From assembly GCA_004173455.1 (NCBI GenBank), contig SECL01000005.1, positions 1-64,000 on the forward strand: 64,000 nucleotides of DNA, in the 5' to 3' direction. The notes beneath the pieces were generated by a model. It worked only from the letters and a program-made list of their open reading frames with translations, had not been told where the DNA came from and did not search any database. Both the position numbers and the translations under genes were made by a program. Shown piece after piece: positions 53,040 to 61,900 of this stretch (position 1 is its first letter; each line of letters opens with the position of its first letter). This stretch comes from Moraxellaceae bacterium. GTDB taxonomy: Bacteria; Pseudomonadota; Gammaproteobacteria; Pseudomonadales; Moraxellaceae.

Positions 53040-53243
53040 TTAATGAATAGTACTAGAGCTAGATTCAGTATCGTTATGATGCTTTAAAAACCAATACCAA
53101 TACGCACGCTGCTCTTTAGGCAGACGTTGAATTAATTTTGGATTGGTCAAATATAATTCCTTGTTTTGCTGGCAAATGACCGTAATGTTGCGCTGAAAAG
53201 GGGCAGCGGCATTTTTGACAGTGTTGTCAATTGTTTTCATCAT
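53040..53243 (-). CDS. Small conserved protein, paralogue B of the BLUF module
   Basis: A 67-residue protein. Its core (TVICQQNKELYLTNPKLIQR, then LPKEQRAYWYWFLKHH) closely matches the 66-residue gene 1.4 kb to the right. The conserved pattern is IxVIC-x3-K-x2-Y-x-x-NPK-x-x-QRLPK-x2-RAYWYWFLK-x-H. No membrane segment or known domain. It lies downstream of one BLUF gene and would have been upstream of the other before the beta-lactamase gene came between, so small gene plus BLUF gene form a repeated unit. Function unknown. Confidence 0.7.
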   Translation of the reverse strand: MMKTIDNTVKNAAAPFQRNITVICQQNKELYLTNPKLIQRLPKEQRAYWYWFLKHHNDTESSSSTIH

Positions 53244-53532
53244 GATATCCTCTGCTCATTGAAATACTGAATTGATTATATCAGCTACATTCAGTGTGTA
53301 CTGAAAGAATATGCAATCCAATGTTGAGTTTTTGCATTAATATGGCTACTGGTAGACGTTATCCGATTAATGGTTAATTTTTAATCCATGGATCAGGTGA
53401 ATACATCGTGTTCTCTGACAGTAATTTGTGTACTAGGCGTTGCGAATCCAGTTCGCTTTTGGCTAGGCGCTACACCTCACAATAAGCCAAATTTACTTTA
53501 GATGATGAGCATCTTTTAATGCCAAGAAATTT

Positions 53533-54123
53533 TTAATGCCAAGAAATTTGCGGTACTGGTGCTGAGCTACCAAATCCAGTGAGCAGGTAAATAACGCCCA
53601 AAACCATAAGGGCAATCACCACAATAAATCCAGCATATTTATAATTGAGTACATGGCCACGCGCTGTTTCACGACCAACCACCTCTTCACGTGCTCCTGG
53701 CGTACTTTCATTATGATTAACCAGAATATTTAAAAAAGGCTCAATCAAATCTTCATCTAGCGCATAGGGATTAAATTTTTCCCAATGATTACTTTGAAAA
53801 AATTCCATAATGTCCGGCTCATGCAGTACATATTTCATGTTCCAGCCGATAAAGCGCATCTTATTAATGGGTGTATAGGACAACAGCACCATATCCTTGT
53901 GGCGTTTGTCTTTAAGCAACTTCTCGTACAACATATCAACTTTGGCTTTGTTGCCTTCAATACATTGAAAGAAATAGTTATTGCCATAGAACAACACCCC
54001 AAAAACATCATTATTAGAATTATGCAATTGGGCTTCATTCAAAATAGCCACCAGATGCTGACGAATCATGGCAGGCTTGGAGGTGGTAGTGCTGGCATAA
54101 GTGAGACGAATATAATTATTCAT
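53533..54123 (-). CDS. BLUF-domain photoreceptor with C-terminal membrane anchor (copy A)
   Basis: A 196-residue homologue of the other BLUF protein. BLUF domain 3-95: IRLTYAS with Tyr 9, VFGVLFYGNNYFFQCIEGN with the flavin-binding Gln, IGWNMKYVL. Helical cap about 96-160, then one transmembrane helix (AGFIVVIALMVLGVIYLL) and a short tail. Such proteins respond to blue light through a Tyr-Gln-flavin hydrogen-bond switch. Acinetobacter BlsA is a soluble BLUF protein of about 156 residues, so the membrane anchor sets these two apart. Partner unknown. Confidence 0.85.
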   Translation of the reverse strand: MNNYIRLTYASTTTSKPAMIRQHLVAILNEAQLHNSNNDVFGVLFYGNNYFFQCIEGNKAKVDMLYEKLLKDKRHKDMVLLSYTPINKMRFIGWNMKYVLHEPDIMEFFQSNHWEKFNPYALDEDLIEPFLNILVNHNESTPGAREEVVGRETARGHVLNYKYAGFIVVIALMVLGVIYLLTGFGSSAPVPQISWH

Positions 54124-54324
54124 TGTAACTACTCCTTGCTATTATTATCACCAGTTCTTGCAGCTGTGCTCTGATAATAATATGCAAATAACCATCCCGA
54201 TTGAATATAAGGCTCATCATACGCCTAATCAGCACTGTGTAGCAATTTTTGTAAATGCTGGCAGTATTTAACCAACCTCACTTCGTCCACTCAAGGTGTA
54301 ACTGGCCAATGCAGTAAATACAAT

Positions 54325-54349
54325 AAAAAAACCGTCTGGGGTAGACGGT
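54325..54349 (-). terminator. Rho-independent terminator of the 66-aa gene
   Basis: Leftward, ACCGTC pairs with GACGGT around a 7-base loop and is followed by seven T. It separates the small gene from the BLUF gene behind it. Confidence 0.85.
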
Positions 54350-54422
54350 GAAAACTGATGACGAATAAATGAGTTATAAATTGCTAATATGATAGATAGC
54401 CAACAATTAAGGCTACCTAATT

Positions 54423-54623
54423 TTAAGCGGCATCTGATCTATGGTTTTTTAAAAACCAGTACCAGTATGCACGCTCTTGCTTCGGCAGACGTTGTACCTG
54501 TTTGGGGTTCTGCGTATAAAATGCCTTCGTCCGGTCACAAATCACCATAATATTAAGTCCGGTGTCGGACTGAGCACCACGAATAGTTTCAACTAATTTT
54601 TCCATGATATGTTTTACCGTCAT
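54423..54623 (-). CDS. Small conserved protein, paralogue A of the BLUF module
   Basis: A 66-residue soluble protein, the twin of the 67-residue gene: NIMVICDRTKAFYTQNPKQV, then QRLPKQERAYWYWFLKNH. It lies 300 bases upstream of BLUF copy A on the same strand, but a terminator between them shows separate transcripts. The Trp/Tyr-rich carboxy end (AYWYWF) is the strongest conserved feature and may bind a partner. I cannot name the family. Confidence 0.7.
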   Translation of the reverse strand: MTVKHIMEKLVETIRGAQSDTGLNIMVICDRTKAFYTQNPKQVQRLPKQERAYWYWFLKNHRSDAA

Positions 54624-54988
54624 TAACCTTTAAACAAATTATACCAATAACGTTGAATATATTGTGAACTGTGTCACATTTTATGTAACTAAAATGCCAT
54701 CTCATCCATTTATTGCCACTCAACTGCTGAGTATGGCTACACCATTACAAGCATGAAAATCTAATAATATGCATTGTATATTTTATGGCTACGATTGTTT
54801 CTTTATGGGATGCAGGGGCGTTTTGCAGATGTGCTATCTATCCATGCCTTGACATTACTATTGTTTGCAAAGAACCCATCACAACACCTATATAGACAGC
54901 ATTACTTAACTGGATTGTCTTATAAATCCAACTCATTGTTGCGCCACTTAAGCCACACTATTTTTCTCTCCCTAGTCCTTGGACATTT
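54624..54988. other. Gap without a recognisable gene
   Basis: It holds only the promoter space of the 66-aa gene on the left and of the zinc-ribbon gene on the right. A 76-residue frame at 54774-55004 has no ribosome site and no protein-like pattern. I see no repeat or RNA. Confidence 0.5.
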
Positions 54989-55162
54989 ATGTTTTTTACC
55001 TTGAGTCTATGTCCGGAATGTGGTGCTGCCTTATCGCGACAGGCCAAAGTATGTCCAAGTTGTGGCTGTCCTGATATCAGGGATTGGTCCAAGTTTTTTA
55101 TGATGATTAATATCGTGCTATTAGGGATAACGTTTTTATTCTTGCTGCTGTTTAGCTTTTAA
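54989..55162 (+). CDS. 57-aa zinc-ribbon membrane protein
   Basis: A tiny protein: an amino-terminal double zinc knuckle, CPECGAALSRQAKVCPSCGC (residues 8-27), then one hydrophobic helix (MINIVLLGITFLFLLLFSF) to the end. It is the zinc-ribbon plus single-span layout common in small bacterial membrane proteins. GGA lies 6 bases before the ATG. Its last 27 bases overlap the end of the diguanylate cyclase gene, which is read the other way. Confidence 0.72.
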   Translation: MFFTLSLCPECGAALSRQAKVCPSCGCPDIRDWSKFFMMINIVLLGITFLFLLLFSF

Positions 55163-56125
55163 TTGACGATCCAGCTCTAACTCAGCACTAGACGCCTTCT
55201 TGCTACGTTTATGAAAATACATTTGCTGATCCGCTTGCGAAATGGCCTGCTGCAAGCCAAAAGAAGGATGACGCAAGGAAAACCCAATGGATGCACTAAC
55301 TTGTGCTTCGCTTAAAGCCTGCCCAATGCGTTCAAACAAACTTTGCGCACCGTCATGGTCGATCTCTACACTTAAAATAGAAAACTCGTCCCCGCCTAGC
55401 CGCGCCACAATATCTGTTTTGCGCGCAACCTCACGCAAGGCTTCAGCAGCACGTTGGATTAGCTGATCGCCTATGGCATGACCCTGCGTATCATTGACTT
55501 CTTTTAGGCCATCCAGATCAATCACATACACAGCAGACAAATTGCCATAACGCTGGCTACGTTCTTCTTCTAGCGCAATAAAATGTTCCCAACCCCCACG
55601 ATTGTAAAGCTGGGTCAACTCATCAGTCATGGCCTTTGCTTGCAGACGTTCAATCTGGCGCGCCTGCTCAGTCTGGTTAAGTTCAATTTGCAAAATATGG
55701 GTCAGCAGCGCCGCCATAAACTCAATCAGGTCTTTTTCTTCTTTTAAACTATCTGCTTTGGGCAAGGGATCAATGGCACATAAAGTACCAAACAGTTCAC
55801 CATTACTTTTTAACAGCGGCTGGCCAATATAAGCCTGAATATTAACCTGTCTGCCGATCGGAGCTTTCACATATAACTCAATATCGTTAGAGCATGGCGC
55901 AATGCAAGGTCCATCACCTTTAACCATGTGTGAACAAAATGAATCTGTCCATTGAAATACTTGCCCTGGCTGCACGCCGTATCCATGATCTTCAGTCTGC
56001 AATACAATCCAGTCATTACCCTCAGTCCGGGTAATCATCCATAAATCAAACCTTAAACGTTGGTGCAGAAATTTTAAGATTGCCTGACCAGCGCTTTCAA
56101 AGCTGTCAAAGTGCCATGGACTCAT
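55136..56125 (-). CDS. GAF-GGDEF diguanylate cyclase
   Basis: A 329-residue soluble enzyme making cyclic di-GMP from two GTP. Residues 10-150 are a GAF sensor domain (LFGTLCAIDP). Residues 165-325 are the GGDEF domain: MTDELTQLYNRGGWEHF, IDLDGLKEVNDTQGH, and active site GGDEF (244-248). The product-inhibition site RxxD is present at 235-238 (RKTD), five residues ahead, as required. It should be active and feedback-controlled. The GAF signal (small molecule, redox or light) is unknown. No phosphodiesterase is nearby. Confidence 0.93.
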   Translation of the reverse strand: MSPWHFDSFESAGQAILKFLHQRLRFDLWMITRTEGNDWIVLQTEDHGYGVQPGQVFQWTDSFCSHMVKGDGPCIAPCSNDIELYVKAPIGRQVNIQAYIGQPLLKSNGELFGTLCAIDPLPKADSLKEEKDLIEFMAALLTHILQIELNQTEQARQIERLQAKAMTDELTQLYNRGGWEHFIALEEERSQRYGNLSAVYVIDLDGLKEVNDTQGHAIGDQLIQRAAEALREVARKTDIVARLGGDEFSILSVEIDHDGAQSLFERIGQALSEAQVSASIGFSLRHPSFGLQQAISQADQQMYFHKRSKKASSAELELDRQLKAKQQQE

Positions 56126-56270
56126 GTTGTAAACCTTCTTATTACTGCCTTTAGCTTACCTGATAAATCCTTCTCTCATGAGAGCATTTTCAAGTTAATC
56201 ATCAGGTTTTTTAAACATTTAATAGCAAAAAATCTAATGAGTTTATAAGACCAAAACATCACGTCAGGGA

Positions 56271-57068
56271 TCAAACCTGCGCCAATCCATAAAACTGCTG
56301 CCATAATCGTTGACCCATCTGATCCAGTTGCTGCACATCGCGAACAAACTGATTACGAGTGTTTTCATCAATAAAAGGCGGTGGCAATAATGGGTCATGG
56401 GTCAAGAGTGGAATAGCTTCTCGCCCAAGCAACAACGACTCACGTGCAGCCTGCTCTACATCACACTGATCAACTTGCGCAAGCCAGATCTGAATTTTGT
56501 GGCTAATGCTGCTATACGTCTGGTTCAGGGTTTCGCTATGCCACAGATTGGTAATTTTTCGACCTGTGTTTGTATCGACATGGCTGATTTGAAACATAAC
56601 TGCCTCTGGCTCCAGCCCGTTACTTTGCAATTGGCTAAAAGTTTCCTCAAAAGTTTGTGCCAGATTATCAGGACGAATAAATAAACCCATTTCCAGCTCA
56701 CGAAAACCATACTGGCGTAAGGCACGTTCGCGGTGTTTGAGCGCGGTACGATCTACCCGCCCTAGTGCGCCTGTAAATACTGCCAGATAACCTTGAGTCC
56801 ATGGTTTGATTGGCTGCATTTCCTGCTTACGCTTGCGCATGTCGCTGGCCCAGTGTTGCCACTGCGCCGTCAACTGATACTTGCCGCGTCCTGCCGACTC
56901 AATAATGTCATCGCTAGATAAGCGAGTCACCGCAACCCGGATGCTGTTATCGCTAAACTCAAACAGGTTGGCGGCCAGCAAGAGCTGCCGGATCGTGAGT
57001 GCTGCGCCATTAGATGCAATAAGCAAATCAATGACCAAATGACGCACATTCAATTTTGCGGAAGACAT
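56271..57068 (-). CDS. PaaX-family transcriptional regulator
   Basis: A 265-residue regulator with the PaaX layout. An amino-terminal winged helix (VRHLVIDLLIASNGAALTIRQLLL, NSIRVAVTRLSSDDIIES) is followed by a long helical/effector region. PaaX proteins bind phenylacetyl-CoA and repress aromatic catabolism; no paa genes are in the window, so the ligand is open. ATG at 57068 with CAGG ahead; a longer frame to 57092 exists. Monocistronic. Confidence 0.85.
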   Translation of the reverse strand: MSSAKLNVRHLVIDLLIASNGAALTIRQLLLAANLFEFSDNSIRVAVTRLSSDDIIESAGRGKYQLTAQWQHWASDMRKRKQEMQPIKPWTQGYLAVFTGALGRVDRTALKHRERALRQYGFRELEMGLFIRPDNLAQTFEETFSQLQSNGLEPEAVMFQISHVDTNTGRKITNLWHSETLNQTYSSISHKIQIWLAQVDQCDVEQAARESLLLGREAIPLLTHDPLLPPPFIDENTRNQFVRDVQQLDQMGQRLWQQFYGLAQV

Positions 57069-57241
57069 GACAACCTGTATAATAAGCAGCAATTCATCAA
57101 ATATTACAATAGATTATAGAAAATGTAAATTAATGTAATATAAATCACTACCTTGTCAACAAACTCAACCTGTAATAGTCTACGCTGTGATAATTTAAGC
57201 CAGTATTCAACAGTAAGTCATGCTATTTCTTATGCACAAAG

Positions 57242-57799
57242 TTATGTCTTATGACACAGTAATGAGGCTTCAAAAAATGGCCAAGTACCTTGAAAGATCA
57301 TATAGTCATGTCGAGCATTGGATAACATGCCATCCAGCATATTCATCATGACACTGGCAAACACTTCAGGTTGCTTGATGTGAAACTCAATAAGCTGCTG
57401 CTGGATCAAATCAAATAACCATTTTTTATGCTGATCAATAATGTCAAAAATCAAGCCATCATCTAATAAAAAAGTACTGGCTGCTTTATGGAACAGGCTA
57501 CCATTAAAATTTTCTGTATGGATAAAATCGTGATGCCATTGATAAATAGTCTTTATTTTTTGCAGTTGATCTGCATGTTGAACATGGCTTAATTGCTCAC
57601 AAATAGCCTGCTGCATATCCAAACTTTCCGCTTCAAGACATTCTTCAATCAAGCGTAGCTTGGTGGGAAAATACTTATAAAACGTCATCTTGGCCGTTTT
57701 TGATTCTGCAACAATCCGATCTACGCCGACATTACTGAAACCTTCATGATGAAAAAGAAATAAAGCCGTTTGTAAAATATGGTTTTTTTTGACAGTCAT
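57242..57799 (-). CDS. TetR-family transcriptional regulator
   Basis: A 185-residue repressor. TetR helix-turn-helix at residues 4-50 (ILQTALFLFHHEGFSNVGVDRIVAESKTAKMTFYKYF), then an all-helical ligand and dimer domain (YQWHHDFIHTENF, HKKWLFDLIQQQ). Ligand and target unknown. No transporter or enzyme gene is next to it; the GlxA-type regulator diverges 284 bases away and might be its target. Confidence 0.9.
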   Translation of the reverse strand: MTVKKNHILQTALFLFHHEGFSNVGVDRIVAESKTAKMTFYKYFPTKLRLIEECLEAESLDMQQAICEQLSHVQHADQLQKIKTIYQWHHDFIHTENFNGSLFHKAASTFLLDDGLIFDIIDQHKKWLFDLIQQQLIEFHIKQPEVFASVMMNMLDGMLSNARHDYMIFQGTWPFFEASLLCHKT

Positions 57800-58083
57800 A
57801 CCGATTCAAAATATAGAAACATCAATTAAAAAATCATCATAGCGTCACTGCAAGCAGTCGCGCTGATCACATGCTTATTGTACGGAACATGCAGCTGGGT
57901 ATCGTTGCTGTTTGACGGTGACCTAGAATCAAGTATTTTACAACTTTGCGACCAAAGTCACTTTTTTACGACCAGTCAACTTTATTCAAAACTGCACAAG
58001 GAGTAAGCTTGACAAAGCTAGACACAAATATGAACAGTGGTTAATGACATTGTTATGGTGGATAGCGACATAAGGACAAAGCC

Positions 58084-59022
58084 ATGGAAATAGGTATTGT
58101 TATATATCCTGCTGCACACCTGCCATCAGTGTGGGGACTGACTGATCTCTTAAAATATGCCAGTACTTTTGTGAGTACGCGCCAATATCCAGCGTTAAGA
58201 ATTAGTCACTGGACAGAACAGAATGGTCATGTTGTCAAGACTTTCGATACGCAGTTTGAGTCCGAAAATTCAGTCGATATTGTAGTGATTCCACCGAGCT
58301 TTGAGCCACCCATTTCCAAACACGATGCACAGGGCTATTCAGGATGGCTAAATCAGTTGCATAAAAACGGTGCAATACTTTGTGCGATCTGCTCAGGCAT
58401 TTTTACCTTGTTAGAAACAGGACTACTAGAAGGCCGGACGGTGACAGCACACTGGCTGCACCGTGACGCGATTACATTAAATTATCCCAACGTAAATCTG
58501 GATAACAATAAGCTGATTATAGATGATCATGACATTATTACACTGGCAGGGCTGATGTCGTGGATGGATCTGGCTTTAAAGATTGTAGAAAAAGCCTATG
58601 ATAGTGCCACCATGCGGGACTTTGCCAGGTATCTGCTGATTGATCCACCCTCACGTGAACAGTCCTTTTATCATGCGTTTTCACCACGATTTGATCATGG
58701 CGATGCCACCATAGTTAAGGTTCAGCATTGGCTACAAAACAATTATGCGACCAAAATTCGGCTTGAAGCACTTGCAGAGCAAATTGCCATGGAAAAAAGA
58801 ACCCTGCTCAGACGCTTTAAAAAAGCCACCGGAATGACGGTGATTGAATACTGCCAACACTTAAGAATCCAAAGAGCACAAGAGTTATTGGAAACCACCA
58901 GCTTGAGTTTTGAAGCAATCTGCTGGCAGGTGGGATATCAGGACAGCTCGTCATTTAACAAAATTTTTACCAAAGTGATTGGTTTGACTTCAACCGAATA
59001 TCGCAAGCGCTTTAAAGTTTAG
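58084..59022 (+). CDS. GlxA-type AraC-family regulator (DJ-1/PfpI plus AraC DNA-binding)
   Basis: A 312-residue regulator. Residues 1-180 are a DJ-1/PfpI-like domain. ICSGIFTLLETGLLEGRTVTAHW includes the elbow Cys, which here is followed by SG rather than a protease triad, so it is a sensor. Residues 210-310 hold two AraC helix-turn-helices (ALAEQIAMEKRTLLRRFKKA and AICWQVGYQDSSSFNKIF). AAGGA lies 7 bases before the ATG. The target genes are unknown. Confidence 0.9.
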   Translation: MEIGIVIYPAAHLPSVWGLTDLLKYASTFVSTRQYPALRISHWTEQNGHVVKTFDTQFESENSVDIVVIPPSFEPPISKHDAQGYSGWLNQLHKNGAILCAICSGIFTLLETGLLEGRTVTAHWLHRDAITLNYPNVNLDNNKLIIDDHDIITLAGLMSWMDLALKIVEKAYDSATMRDFARYLLIDPPSREQSFYHAFSPRFDHGDATIVKVQHWLQNNYATKIRLEALAEQIAMEKRTLLRRFKKATGMTVIEYCQHLRIQRAQELLETTSLSFEAICWQVGYQDSSSFNKIFTKVIGLTSTEYRKRFKV

Positions 59023-59039
59023 TCCAATAAATACAGGCA

Positions 59040-59074
59040 TAAAAAAACCCTTAACCATTGCTAGTTAAGGGTTT
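59040..59074 (-). terminator. Terminator of ssrA (also after the GlxA-type gene)
   Basis: AAACCCTTAAC pairs perfectly with GTTAAGGGTTT around CATTGCTA. Leftward it runs into seven T, as expected after ssrA; rightward only three T follow. Confidence 0.8.
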
Positions 59075-59118
59075 CAGTCTCATATCACGCTATGTAGCGG
59101 TCTATAAATTTAGGTATA

Positions 59119-59375
59119 TGGTGGAGATGGCGGGATTTGAACCCGCGTCCGCCAGCACTACGCCCACGAATCTACATGCTTAGTTATCGTCTATTGCTTT
59201 AACCGCTAACAGCCCAACGAACAGGCTGGTTCGGCGGACAAGCAGCCCTTAGGCTGCTAGAGCGTAGGTTTCGTCGTTTGCGACTATAAAAATGCAAGAT
59301 TGATTTACGAGAGATAATGCGCTCTCGGCATGCATCATTGAGTTTCATCACCAGCGTCGAAGCCAGTACATCCCC
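59119..59375 (-). ncRNA. ssrA: Transfer-messenger RNA (tmRNA)
   Basis: Leftward it begins GGGGATGTACTGGCTTCGAC and ends ...GGGTTCAAATCCCGCCATCT, then CCACCA: both tRNA-like ends and the T arm are intact, with CCA encoded. The tag frame (59249-59281) reads GCA AAC GAC ... TAA and encodes ANDETYALAA, the Acinetobacter-type tag. It rescues stalled ribosomes with SmpB and marks the broken peptide for proteolysis. Length and layout are of the one-piece type. Confidence 0.97.
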
Positions 59376-59511
59376 AGTAACAACACGAATTATAACAGGT
59401 TGTGTGACTTAGTGCTATTCACTTCACCAATTCATAACATATCAAGTTATCATCGCGTTACGTATATAATGCGGCAATAACCAATAATTTCAAGCAGGAA
59501 TCTTAAGTAAA

Positions 59512-60999
59512 ATGGATTATTTACTGGCTCTGGATCAGGGAACAACATCAAGTCGCGCCATTATTTTTGACAGTAAAGGCCAAATCAAGGCCAGTGCCCA
59601 GCGTGAAATTACCATCCGCACACCGCATCCGGGCTGGGTAGAACAGGATGCACAAGAACTGTGGAATACCCAGATTGGTGTTGCCCAGCAAGCGATGGCT
59701 GCTGCTGGCCTATTGGCACAGGACATTGCAGCGATTGGCCTGACCAACCAGCGTGAAACCACTGTGGTTTGGCATAAAAAAACCGGCAAGCCCGTTGCTC
59801 CCGCAATTGTCTGGCAGGATCGGCGCACGGTAGACTGGTGTGAGCAGCAACGCAAGCTGATGGATGAACGTGAGCTATGCAAAAAAACCGGTTTGCGCAT
59901 TGACCCGTATTTTAGTGCGGGCAAACTGGTCTGGATGCTGGAAAACCTGCCCGAAGCACGTGCCCTTGCTGATGAAGGCAATTTGGCATTTGGCACCGTG
60001 GATAGCTGGATGATCTGGAATCTCACCCGTGGTGAGCAGCATGTGATTGATATGAGTAATGCATCTCGCACCCTGCTGATGGATCTGCAAACCCAGAGCT
60101 GGGATCAGGAACTGCTGGACTATTTTAATATTCCACTTAGTGCATTGCCAAAAATTGTGCCATCGGGCGGGTTGATCGGTTATACCGCCGATGGATTACT
60201 AGGCCGTAAAGTCCCTATTTGTGCTGCCATTGGTGATCAGCAGTCTGCTCTATTTGGTCAAGGTTGCTTTAATGCTGGTTTGGCCAAAAACACCTACGGT
60301 ACTGGCTGTTTTATGCTGATGAATACCGGCACCGAACTCAAATATAGTCAGCATCAGTTGTTGTCTACGCTGGCATGGCAAGCACCGAATCAGCAACCGC
60401 AATATGCTCTCGAAGGTAGCGTATTTATGGCCGGTGCGATTGTGCAATGGTTACGCGATGGCTTAGGCATCATTCGACAAAGCAATGAGGTGGAAAGCTT
60501 GGCTCGGCAAGTCAAGGATACCGATGGCGTGGTGCTAGTACCTGCATTTACTGGATTGGGCGCGCCTTACTGGGATAGTGAGGCACGCGCAATGCTCACC
60601 GGCATGACGCGAGGTACGAATCGCTGTCATATTGCCCGTGCCGCACTAGAAGCTATTGCTTTTCAGGTGGCCGATGTACTGGTGGCCATGCAGCAAGATG
60701 CCCCGACCCCACTAACAGAACTGCGTGTAGATGGCGGTGCCTGCTGCAATGACATGCTAATGCAGTTTCAGGCCGATCTCCTCGGTGTACCCGTACTACG
60801 CCCAAAACTTCAGGAAACCACAGCATTGGGCGCGGCGCTGATGGCAGGCCTTGGCGTTGGTTTGTTTGGCTCTACCGCTGATATTGCACATTTATGGCAG
60901 CTTGACAGAAGTTTTGAACCCTGTATGAATGATGACGAACGCCAGCAGCATTTATACCAGTGGCATCAGGCTGTGAGCAAGGCGCGTACTAATCTGTAA
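59512..60999 (+). CDS. glpK: Glycerol kinase
   Basis: A 495-residue FGGY-family kinase that phosphorylates glycerol to glycerol 3-phosphate. It begins MDYLLALDQGTTSSRAIIFD (phosphate loop). GLTNQRETTVVW, then AIVWQDRR, IGDQQSALFGQ (Asp-Gln) and GCCNDMLMQFQAD... follow, with the second ATP-site LGAALMAGLGVGL. Length is normal. It stands alone, with no glpF or glpD beside it. A leader of about 130 bases separates it from ssrA. Confidence 0.96.
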   Translation: MDYLLALDQGTTSSRAIIFDSKGQIKASAQREITIRTPHPGWVEQDAQELWNTQIGVAQQAMAAAGLLAQDIAAIGLTNQRETTVVWHKKTGKPVAPAIVWQDRRTVDWCEQQRKLMDERELCKKTGLRIDPYFSAGKLVWMLENLPEARALADEGNLAFGTVDSWMIWNLTRGEQHVIDMSNASRTLLMDLQTQSWDQELLDYFNIPLSALPKIVPSGGLIGYTADGLLGRKVPICAAIGDQQSALFGQGCFNAGLAKNTYGTGCFMLMNTGTELKYSQHQLLSTLAWQAPNQQPQYALEGSVFMAGAIVQWLRDGLGIIRQSNEVESLARQVKDTDGVVLVPAFTGLGAPYWDSEARAMLTGMTRGTNRCHIARAALEAIAFQVADVLVAMQQDAPTPLTELRVDGGACCNDMLMQFQADLLGVPVLRPKLQETTALGAALMAGLGVGLFGSTADIAHLWQLDRSFEPCMNDDERQQHLYQWHQAVSKARTNL

Positions 61000-61067
61000 A
61001 CGGTATGACAAGCAGACTTTTAACCAAAATCAACGCAATAGCCTGACTTTCGGCAAGGCTATAAAAT

Positions 61068-61105
61068 AAAAAAGCAGGCTGTCATAGTCTGGCAGCCTGC
61101 TTTTT
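61068..61105. terminator. Bidirectional terminator between glpK and the phasin-like gene
   Basis: AAAAAGCAGGCTG pairs with CAGCCTGCTTTTT around TCATAGTCTGG; both sides have A/T runs. Confidence 0.88.
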
Positions 61106-61164
61106 AGCGTGTCTTTTAACTAAAAATTCAAATAGTTAAAGACTCAACCCATAACAAGTTTTTA

Positions 61165-61641
61165 TTAGCCTTTAAACTTCTGCCATGCATCGAGGGTGGT
61201 TTTCTTGCTGTCATCCAGTTTAACTAAGGCATCATCCTTGGCTTTATTCAATACGTCTTTTACTTCACCAATGGTGCCCTGAGCATCATTGAGCAGCTCA
61301 TTAAAGGTGTCGGTAATTTCAGCTTTTAAGGCATTAAACAGATCAGTAATGTTCTGGCGCGTGGTGTTTAAATGTTCTTTGGCGAAAGTAACCCGTGCAT
61401 TAACTTCCTCCTGCAAGCCCGCTACATTTTTCTGAATGGTTTCTGATGCTGCTTCAGCTTGTCCTTCCAGACGGCCGAGCGCACTACTCGTCACTTGCTT
61501 GACTTCATTTAACGTGGTGCTGGTATCTTCTTTAAGCTGGTCAATTTGCTGGCTTACTTGCTCAGCAGGCGTCTTGGCCGCGCTTTTGGTTGCGTTAGTT
61601 TTGTTGGCGCTGGTTTTGGTATTGGCGTTTTTACTGGTCAT
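61165..61641 (-). CDS. Phasin-like amphipathic helical protein
   Basis: A 158-residue protein with a Lys/Thr/Asn-rich basic start (MTSKNANTKTSANKTNATKS) like the histone-H1/PhaF type. Long amphipathic helices follow (VSQQIDQLKEDTSTTLNEVK, NITDLFNALKAEITDTFNEL) with heptad spacing. No signal peptide or Cys. Such proteins coat lipid or polyhydroxyalkanoate granules or stiffen the cell under stress. The GGAG ribosome site stands 7 bases before the ATG at 61641 and 4 before the one at 61644. Family by pattern only. Confidence 0.65.
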   Translation of the reverse strand: MTSKNANTKTSANKTNATKSAAKTPAEQVSQQIDQLKEDTSTTLNEVKQVTSSALGRLEGQAEAASETIQKNVAGLQEEVNARVTFAKEHLNTTRQNITDLFNALKAEITDTFNELLNDAQGTIGEVKDVLNKAKDDALVKLDDSKKTTLDAWQKFKG

Positions 61642-61807
61642 CATGGTGCTCCAATAGAATTGAATAATGTTGCTGCAATATGACACAAAGCCCAATTTTA
61701 CTCAGCCAAACTGTCCGACAATTATTTGTTTTAGATTAACGGTTTGTTAACCAATGCTTAAGAAAATCAAAACCAGAAAATTAAACATTCAAAATCCGAA
61801 CAAGCAC

Positions 61808-61843
61808 AAAAAAGCACTACTGCTTTGAACCAGTAGTGCTTTT
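61808..61843 (-). terminator. Rho-independent terminator between the two helical protein genes
   Basis: Leftward, AAAGCACTACTG pairs with CAGTAGTGCTTT around a loop of eight bases and ends in six T, so the two helical protein genes are separate units. Confidence 0.88.
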
Positions 61844-61900
61844 GCTCAAACGGTATAACCCGTCTATTGTGTGGTTAATCACTAAAGAACTTTTAAAACC

